Positions 15,166 to 19,622 of a stretch of DNA of 19,622 bases are shown one piece after another. Source of the DNA: CAYWFU01 sp964457585 (GTDB taxonomy: Bacteria; JACRDZ01); the NCBI GenBank assembly GCA_964457585.1, contig CAYWFU010000056.1, forward strand, positions 1-19,622. The letters are read 5' to 3'. Within the stretch, counting starts at the first letter, position 1. Each line of letters starts with the position of its first letter. The notes beneath the pieces were generated by a model. That model saw only the letters and a list, made by a program, of their open reading frames with translations, ran no database searches and had not been told where the DNA came from. The position numbers and the translations under genes were made by a program.

Positions 15166-15462
15166 ATGGCAATTCCTATAACAATTTTTTTAAGTTTTAT
15201 TAGTTTAGCTTATATTTTATATCCATTATATGCAAAGAAAGATAATGTAGAGCATAAATGGAATAAAATCAGTGATAATATATTAGAACTTAATGATCAT
15301 AAATTAAGTATATTTTCTACTCTTAAAGATCTGGAGCTTGATTTAGCAATGAATAAAATTTCGAAGGAAGATTTTGATATTGCATGGGAAAAATACAAAA
15401 AAAATGCTATCAGCATAATAAAAAAAATTGATACTGCAAAATCAGTAAATAGTAAAAAGTAA
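15166..15462 (+). CDS. Short CcmI/CycH-like membrane protein
   Basis: A 98-aa protein with one N-terminal membrane helix (PITIFLSFISLAYILYPLYA) and a cytoplasmic helical tail. The tail contains STLKDLELDLAMNKISKEDF and then WEKYKKNA, a pattern common to the N-terminus of CcmI/CycH proteins and to small accessory proteins next to ccm genes (LkELEfDyemGKlseeDy). The TPR domain of full CcmI, which binds apocytochrome, is missing. The ATG at 15166 has GGGAG 6 nt upstream. It belongs to the ccm transcription unit, being separated from ccmH only by a foldback element. A role in holding or presenting apocytochrome is inferred from context. Confidence 0.55.
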   Translation: MAIPITIFLSFISLAYILYPLYAKKDNVEHKWNKISDNILELNDHKLSIFSTLKDLELDLAMNKISKEDFDIAWEKYKKNAISIIKKIDTAKSVNSKK

Positions 15463-15466
15463 TTAA

Positions 15467-15645
15467 GGGCTTGCGAAAAAATAACTTAGTATTTTAGCAC
15501 CCAGATTTGGGTTAGATTTGCCCGATTAGAAAGTGGCAAAAGCTGAGTAATAGTGAACTATTTCGATGTTTTTGCCACTTTCTAATCGGGCAAAGATAGC
15601 CTGAAGATGGGATGCTAAAATGCCAAGTTATTTTTTCGCAAGCCC
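15467..15645. mobile_element. MITE family B, member 2 (179 bp, TAA duplication before ychF)
   Basis: A long palindrome with ends GGGCTTGCGAAAAAATAACT and AGTTATTTTTTCGCAAGCCC. The arms continue through a TATTTTAGCACCCA-like segment, and an inner pair TTTGCCCGATTAGAAAGTGG / CCACTTTCTAATCGGGCAAA is perfect over 25 bp. TAA flanks both sides (15464-15466, 15646-15648). Its ends share AAAAATAACTT with the 14994 element, so the two probably use related transposases. It inserts 3 bp after a stop codon and 11 bp before the ychF start. Confidence 0.85.
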
Positions 15646-15656
15646 TAAGGAAAAAC

Positions 15657-16754
15657 ATGTTATCCTGTGGAATCGTCGGATTACCCAATGTTGGGAAATC
15701 AACTTTATTTAATGCAATAACGAATTCTCGCGTACCTGCAGAGAACTATCCTTTTTGCACTATTGATCCAAACGTAGGTGTTGTCAGTGTTCCAGATAAA
15801 CGGCTCAAAGCAATAAGCGATCTCATTGAACCGGAAAAAATCACACCAACAGTTATTGAATTTGTTGATATAGCCGGATTGGTAAAAGGCGCTTCATGCG
15901 GCGAAGGATTAGGCAACCAGTTTCTGTCTCATATTCGTTCTGTTGATGCAATTGCACATGTAGTTAGATGCTTTGAAGAAAAAGATATTATTCATACATG
16001 TGGTCCGGTTGATGCTCTGCGTGATGTGGAAATTATTAATACAGAACTTATGCTGGCTGATCTTTCTTCGCTTGATAAACGTTTATCTAAAATTGATAAA
16101 AAAGCTCGCTGCGGAGAAAAAGATGTTCAGGAAGAATTTAATGTTCTAATGAAAATTAAAGATGCATTAAATGCAGGCAAAACTGTGCACAGTTTAAAAC
16201 TTTCTGTTCATGAAATGGAATCAATAAAGGAAGCTTTTTTTCTTACATCTAAACCTGTTATATTTGTTGCAAATGTGGGGGAAAAAGAAGTTGCTAATCC
16301 TGAAACAAATAAAGAATATTTGAAACTTCAGGAAAGAGCAAAAAAAGAAGAAACTGAAATTGTTGCAATCAGCGCAAAAATAGAATCTGAAATTTCCCAG
16401 CTTTCATCTGATGAAACGAAATTATTTTTAGAAACTATCGGGCTTGAAGAATCCGGTCTTGACAGATTTATAAGAAAAGCGTATCATCTATTGAATTTGG
16501 TTACATTTTTTACTGCCGGCAAACCTGAAGTTAAAGCATGGACTATTACACGTGGTACATATGCGCAGGAATCTGCCGGAAAAATACATAGTGATATTGC
16601 AAAAGGATTTATCCGTGCTGAAGTTGTAAGTTATAATGATTTTATCGAATGCAAATCAATTCAAACTGCAAAAACAAAAGGTTTAATGCGGCTTGAGGGA
16701 AAGGATTATATCGTTCAGGATGGTGATATAATATATTTTAGATTTAATGTTTAA
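15657..16754 (+). CDS. ychF: Ribosome-binding ATPase YchF (Obg family)
   Basis: YchF/OLA1 is a universally conserved P-loop protein that prefers ATP over GTP and binds ribosomes. The 365-aa product has G1 GLPNVGKST (8-16), a switch I TIDPNVGVV, G3 DIAGLVKGAS and the diagnostic NxxE in place of NKxD (FVANVGEKE). It also has a helical coiled-coil insert rich in Lys, Glu and Asp, and a C-terminal TGS domain (LVTFFTAGKPEVKAWTI, then GFIRAEVV, ending VQDGDIIYFRFNV). The start at 15657 (MLSCGIVGLP) is chosen because it gives the normal length and has AAGG 6 nt upstream. The in-frame extension to 15612 is MITE sequence. It lies between the ccm genes and the rpsF cluster. Confidence 0.96.
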   Translation: MLSCGIVGLPNVGKSTLFNAITNSRVPAENYPFCTIDPNVGVVSVPDKRLKAISDLIEPEKITPTVIEFVDIAGLVKGASCGEGLGNQFLSHIRSVDAIAHVVRCFEEKDIIHTCGPVDALRDVEIINTELMLADLSSLDKRLSKIDKKARCGEKDVQEEFNVLMKIKDALNAGKTVHSLKLSVHEMESIKEAFFLTSKPVIFVANVGEKEVANPETNKEYLKLQERAKKEETEIVAISAKIESEISQLSSDETKLFLETIGLEESGLDRFIRKAYHLLNLVTFFTAGKPEVKAWTITRGTYAQESAGKIHSDIAKGFIRAEVVSYNDFIECKSIQTAKTKGLMRLEGKDYIVQDGDIIYFRFNV

Positions 16755-16778
16755 ATTTTAAATTATTTTTATCCCCTG

Positions 16779-17059
16779 CTCTACTATATAATATATTTAG
16801 GTAAATCCTAAACAAATAGCAGAGCCATAGTCCCTAACTATTACCCACAAGTCTAAAAATGCTTGTGGGAGTAAGTTTAAAGTTTCAAGTGTTTTATTGA
16901 CGATTGAGCATTGAGCATTGACAATTGAGCATTATATTAATGCCGCCTAATGTTTTCAAAGGATTTAAACCTTAATTCTCAATTCTCAATGCTCAATAGT
17001 CAATTGTCAATACTACATTCTTTAGACTTGTGGGTAATAGTTAGAGCCATAGTCCGGAG
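16779..17059 (+). promoter_or_regulatory. Putative S6:S18-binding leader of rpsF, interrupted by a MITE
   Basis: CTC-T-ACTA (16779-16786) can pair with TAGT-CCG-GAG (17050-17059), leaving CCG bulged on the 3' strand just before the Shine-Dalgarno GGAGGGAGGTG. That arrangement matches the known S6:S18 autoregulatory motif of rpsF leaders, in which a bulged CCG mimics the 16S rRNA site. A second hairpin, TTTAGGTAAATCCTAAA (16796-16812), lies within the loop. A 211-bp foldback is inserted in that loop, and its 11-bp duplication (AGCCATAGTCC) contains part of the 3' strand. Only the right copy keeps the G of CCG. The folding is my own reading and not computed. Confidence 0.45.
16834..17044. mobile_element. 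MITE family C (211 bp, 11-bp target duplication)
   Basis: Perfect 24-bp terminal inverted repeats, CTAACTATTACCCACAAGTC... at 16834-16857 and its complement at 17021-17044. AGCCATAGTCC occurs directly outside both ends (16823-16833, 17045-17055), an 11-bp target-site duplication of the length seen in part of the IS4 family. The interior is a second foldback of heptamers: five ATTGAGC-like units at 16896-16930 and five inverted units (AATTCTC, AATTCTC, AATGCTC, AATAGTC, AATTGTC) at 16974-17008. No coding capacity is seen. Confidence 0.88.
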
Positions 17060-17073
17060 GGAGGTGAACAAGT

Positions 17074-17460
17074 TTGAAAAAATACGAAACTATTTTTATT
17101 GTTAATCCAAATGTAAGCGCAGAAGAAATTGAAAATCATATCAAAAAAGTCAGTAATATTATCCAGGAAAATTGCGGAGAAATAGAAGTTATTGAACGCT
17201 GGGGATTACGACGCCTTGCCTATTTAGTAAAAAAATTCAATCGCGGCAGTTATATTTTCATGAAGATTAAATCTGACAATAAAATCCTTAATGAATTACA
17301 GCGCTATTATCTAATAAATGATACTATCATTAAATTTATTATTGTTCAGGAAAAAATTCATAGATTAAAAGGCAAAAAATCGAAAAAAGGAGTGTTACCG
17401 CCGGTAAAAATTGAAGTAGGCAGTGATATAATCACACATCCTGAGGATGAATTAGCTTAA
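17074..17460 (+). CDS. rpsF: 30S ribosomal protein S6
   Basis: S6 binds the central domain of 16S rRNA as a pair with S18. The 128-aa sequence begins KKYETIFIVNPNVSAEEIE and contains VIERWGLRRLAYLVKKFNRG and YIFMKI, the RRM-like core, ending in a charged tail (HPEDELA). The start is TTG at 17074, preceded by a very strong GGAGGGAGGTGA about 8 nt away. A weak start codon with a strong ribosome site suits translational control. The leader in front probably binds S6:S18. It heads rpsF-ssb-rpsR, and S18 is encoded in the same unit. Confidence 0.96.
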   Translation: MKKYETIFIVNPNVSAEEIENHIKKVSNIIQENCGEIEVIERWGLRRLAYLVKKFNRGSYIFMKIKSDNKILNELQRYYLINDTIIKFIIVQEKIHRLKGKKSKKGVLPPVKIEVGSDIITHPEDELA

Positions 17461-17508
17461 AATTTTCTTTTCAATATTTTCTAAATAATTTTTATTAGGA
17501 GGAATACA

Positions 17509-17946
17509 ATGGCTAGTTTAAATCGAGTAATGTTAATTGGTAATTTAACCAAGGACCCTGAATTGAGATATTCTCAAAATGGTTTAGCTATAGCTACGTT
17601 TTCAATTGCTGTTAATAATATTTATACTGCGCAAAATGGTGAACATAAAAAAGAAACCGATTTTATTCGAATAAAAGTTTTTGGCAAACAAGCTGAAAAT
17701 TGCGCAAAATATCTTAATAAAGGCAGACCTGTTTTTGTTGAGGGACGACTTCATCCTTATTCATGGGAAACACCTGATGGGCAAAAAAAAAGTAGCTTTG
17801 ATGTTATCGCAAATAATATTCAATTCTTAGGCGGCAGCAAGCCTGGTGAATCTAATGATGAGGCTGAAGGAGTGAATGCGAATATAACAGATACAAATAC
17901 TCCTCTGTCTGATTCACAAATACAAAATGAGGAAGTTCCATTTTAA
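17509..17946 (+). CDS. ssb: Single-stranded DNA-binding protein
   Basis: SSB coats single-stranded DNA in replication, repair and recombination. The 145-aa protein has the OB fold (MASLNRVMLIGNLTKDPELR, GLAIATFSIAVNN, then TDFIRIKVFGKQAENCAKYL, GRPVFVEGRL, SFDVIANNIQFLG). A flexible linker and the acidic protein-docking tip NEEVPF close the protein. The ribosome site TAGGAGG lies 6 nt before the ATG. It occupies its usual place between rpsF and rpsR. Confidence 0.97.
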   Translation: MASLNRVMLIGNLTKDPELRYSQNGLAIATFSIAVNNIYTAQNGEHKKETDFIRIKVFGKQAENCAKYLNKGRPVFVEGRLHPYSWETPDGQKKSSFDVIANNIQFLGGSKPGESNDEAEGVNANITDTNTPLSDSQIQNEEVPF

Positions 17947-17961
17947 TTATAGGAGATAACA

Positions 17962-18192
17962 ATGAAAGGTAAATTTAAAAAACCATATATTACAGCAAAA
18001 ATTTGCAAATTTTGTGTTAATAAATGGTTTATTGATTATAAGGATACAAATAGATTACGTGCTTTTATTAATGAACGAGGGAAAATCATTCCCAGACGTA
18101 TATCCGGTAATTGCGCATGGCATCAAAGAGAATTAACTAAAGAAATTAAAAAAGCTAGAAATATAGCTTTATTGCCATTTACCAGTGAATGA
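17962..18192 (+). CDS. rpsR: 30S ribosomal protein S18 (zinc-ribbon form)
   Basis: S18 forms the S6:S18 heterodimer on the 30S platform. The 76-aa protein has the family core DTNRLRAFINERGKIIPRRI and QRELTKEIKKARNIALLPF. Cys15, Cys18, Cys51 and His54 form a CX2C...CX2H zinc site, so this is the metal-binding (C+) form; many bacteria carry a zinc-free paralogue. It lies 15 bp after ssb with AGGAG upstream. Confidence 0.96.
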   Translation: MKGKFKKPYITAKICKFCVNKWFIDYKDTNRLRAFINERGKIIPRRISGNCAWHQRELTKEIKKARNIALLPFTSE

Positions 18193-18205
18193 TTGCTTAT
18201 TTATA

Positions 18206-18410
18206 CAATTCTCCCCGCCTTAAAAGGCTTAACGTTACCCATAAACCCTAAAGGTGGATGAAATTGAAAATTGAGCATTGAGCATTGAGCATTGACAATT
18301 GAGAATTAAAAATATGCTTTTAAATAAAATTATTAAAAAAAGATATTAATGCTCAATGCTCAATTGTCAATAGGTATAGATCGTTAAGCCTTTTAAGGCA
18401 GGGAGAATTG
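18206..18410. repeat. Composite foldback between rpsR and the DUF2232 gene
   Basis: The outer arms CAATTCTCCCCGCCTTAAAA... (18206-18234) and its inverse (18382-18410) pair over 29 bp with one mismatch. Inside lies a heptamer foldback: six ATTGAGC-like units (18263-18304) facing AATGCTC, AATGCTC, AATTGTC (18348-18368). That core resembles the core of the 16834 element although the outer ends differ. I find no target-site duplication. A short T run follows the right arm, so the outer stem could also attenuate transcription into the next gene. This explains the 237-bp gap after rpsR. Confidence 0.8.
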
Positions 18411-18429
18411 ATTTTTTTCAGGAGTAAAA

Positions 18430-19434
18430 ATGGCTACATCTACAAAATCAATTGTTGAAGGATCTTTTTTAATATCAATTGCAATATTACTATATCTGCT
18501 GGGTATTTATAATGCTGCAATAGGAATTATAACAACATTATTCTGTCCTATCCCAATTGTTCTATTAGTAATCAGACATGACACAAAAATTATTTTTTGC
18601 GTTTTTATAGCTTCCATTTTGCTTTTGACAAGTTTAGCAGGAATATATGATGCTTTAACATTTATTTTACAATTTTTTATTACTGGTTATATTATGGGAT
18701 ATTATATTAAAAAGAATAGTTCCCCGGAAAAAATAATTGCCATAACCAGTATTGCTTATTTTTTCAGCACTTTGATTTTTACATTTATTTTATCCTATTT
18801 ATTAAAAAAAGATTTAATTGGCCAGTTATTTAAAGATTTTGAATCAAGCATTAACTATGTTTTACGATTTCAGAAGGAAAAACTTGCAGGTGATTTTGAA
18901 AATTTAGATATAGATGCATTAAAAAATCAGTTAATCCAAATTTTCAAACGTGTATATCCCGCCTTTTTTATGTTTGCCGCGCTTTTAGGAGTAATTATTA
19001 ATTATGAAATTGCCCGACAAATAATAAATAAATTGGGTTATTCAATAAAACAAATGACTATCGTAAATTTAAAACTTCCTGATAACTGGATATGGGGATT
19101 TATTTTAAGTTTTGCTTTTTCATTTGTAAAAATAGAAAATTTAATTGGTGTATCAAATTTAGCAACTATCTTAAACAATATTGCTCTAAATATTCTGATC
19201 TTATATTTATTTATTTATTTTTTCCAGGGAATATTTATTTGCATTTTGTATATGAAAAAATGGCAGTTTTCCAGATTCTTTTTAATTACCAACCTCATAT
19301 TAATATTTTTAATGCCCTCAATATGGTTCATCCCTTTATTATTAGGTATATTTGATTTTTGGTTTAATTTTAGGACTAGAATAATGAAGAATGATGAAAC
19401 AATAAAAAAAAATCCCCCATCAACAGAAATATAA
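18430..19434 (+). CDS. DUF2232 (YybS-like) polytopic membrane protein
   Basis: A 334-aa integral membrane protein with about eight hydrophobic helices (for example SFLISIAILLYLLGIYNAAI, FCPIPIVLLVIR, LTSLAGIYDALTFILQFFIT). A middle cytoplasmic stretch (NYVLRFQKEKLAGDFENLDI) and NLKLPDNWIWGFILSF near the C-terminal third fit the DUF2232/YybS family. That family is often found between rpsR and rplI/dnaB. Its function is not established. The ATG at 18430 has CAGGAG 5 nt upstream. rplI would be expected next but is not reached by 19622. Confidence 0.82.
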   Translation: MATSTKSIVEGSFLISIAILLYLLGIYNAAIGIITTLFCPIPIVLLVIRHDTKIIFCVFIASILLLTSLAGIYDALTFILQFFITGYIMGYYIKKNSSPEKIIAITSIAYFFSTLIFTFILSYLLKKDLIGQLFKDFESSINYVLRFQKEKLAGDFENLDIDALKNQLIQIFKRVYPAFFMFAALLGVIINYEIARQIINKLGYSIKQMTIVNLKLPDNWIWGFILSFAFSFVKIENLIGVSNLATILNNIALNILILYLFIYFFQGIFICILYMKKWQFSRFFLITNLILIFLMPSIWFIPLLLGIFDFWFNFRTRIMKNDETIKKNPPSTEI

Positions 19435-19458
19435 TAATAATTAGAACTTAGGCATGTC

Positions 19459-19483
19459 ATTCCCGACATGTTTAATCGGGAAT
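19459..19483. repeat. Short dispersed inverted repeat (ATTCCC...GGGAAT type)
   Basis: ATTCCCGA pairs with TCGGGAAT across a 9-bp loop and is followed by CCAGC. Repeats of the form GTCATTCCCG...CGGGAATCC are common in many bacteria; the Neisseria dRS3 repeat has the same ATTCCC-N-GGGAAT layout. It lies shortly after the DUF2232 stop codon and may also end transcription. Confidence 0.6.
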
Positions 19484-19535
19484 CCAGCACTTTTCTTTTC
19501 ATGCTACTTCCAATATTAGTGGGATTTGGTAGCCG

Positions 19536-19572
19536 CAACCTTTAGGTTGTGTATTTTACGCAGGCTTTAGCC
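19536..19572. repeat. Two tiny adjacent hairpins
   Basis: CAACCTTTAGGTTG (19536-19549) and GGCTTTAGCC (19563-19572) each form a small stem with a TT loop. Pairs of this kind occur as dispersed intergenic repeats. The rest of 19435-19622 shows no gene. Confidence 0.45.
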
Positions 19573-19622
19573 CAATGGCAGTAACTTAAGGAAAAATAAA
19601 AAAGTCCTCCTCATTAAATACC

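Noticed and set aside
15612..15656. Upstream in-frame start for ychF
   Set aside because: The added residues come from the right arm of the foldback element; MLSCGIVGLP gives the normal family start and length.
16896..17008. CRISPR array
   Set aside because: The repeats are contiguous 7-bp units with no spacers and form an inverted pair.
1..19622. tRNA, rRNA or prophage genes
   Set aside because: No cloverleaf-like segment, rRNA motif, integrase or phage structural gene was recognised on either strand.

Overview
The window is about 19.6 kb of very AT-rich DNA with one 100-base run of N (3770-3869), so it is part of a scaffold. Cytochrome c maturation genes, the LPS-transport ATPase LptB, sigma-54 and an Ig-domain lipoprotein point to a Gram-negative bacterium. 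The order rpsF-ssb-rpsR-DUF2232 is shared by several phyla. I cannot name the taxon; an uncultivated lineage is an inference.

Every supported gene left of about 11.4 kb is on the minus strand and every one right of about 12.0 kb is on the plus strand. The 650-bp AT-rich strip between them holds several DnaA-box-like 9-mers, so a replication origin or a DnaA-responsive divergent control region is worth testing.

Minus arm, in transcription order: a STAS-PilZ regulator (TTG start); a collapsed AMP-forming acyl-CoA ligase remnant whose stop still overlaps the next gene; a 1009-aa FAD/Fe-S/CCG oxidoreductase; lptB; rpoN; a lipoprotein with bacterial Ig-like domains followed by RCC1-type repeats, split by the N gap; a NodU/CmcH-type carbamoyltransferase; and a 5'-truncated surface-type beta-propeller protein.

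Plus arm: ccmE, ccmF, ccmH and a short CcmI-like gene, then ychF, then rpsF, ssb, rpsR and a DUF2232 membrane protein. The Ccm set looks like a variant. CcmE has cysteine (CxxxY) where the usual protein has the haem-binding histidine, and the CcmH-like protein lacks CXXC but keeps two cysteines 12 residues apart.

The second theme is foldback (MITE-like) DNA. At least five palindromic elements of 115-211 bp plus an uncertain sixth of 205 bp lie at gene junctions, and several have clear target-site duplications (TTAG, TAA twice, and 11 bp). One sits exactly at the ccmH stop codon. Another interrupts the leader of rpsF inside a plausible S6:S18-binding motif, with its 11-bp duplication regenerating the motif's 3' strand. 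A dispersed 7-bp tandem repeat builds the inner arms of some of these foldbacks.
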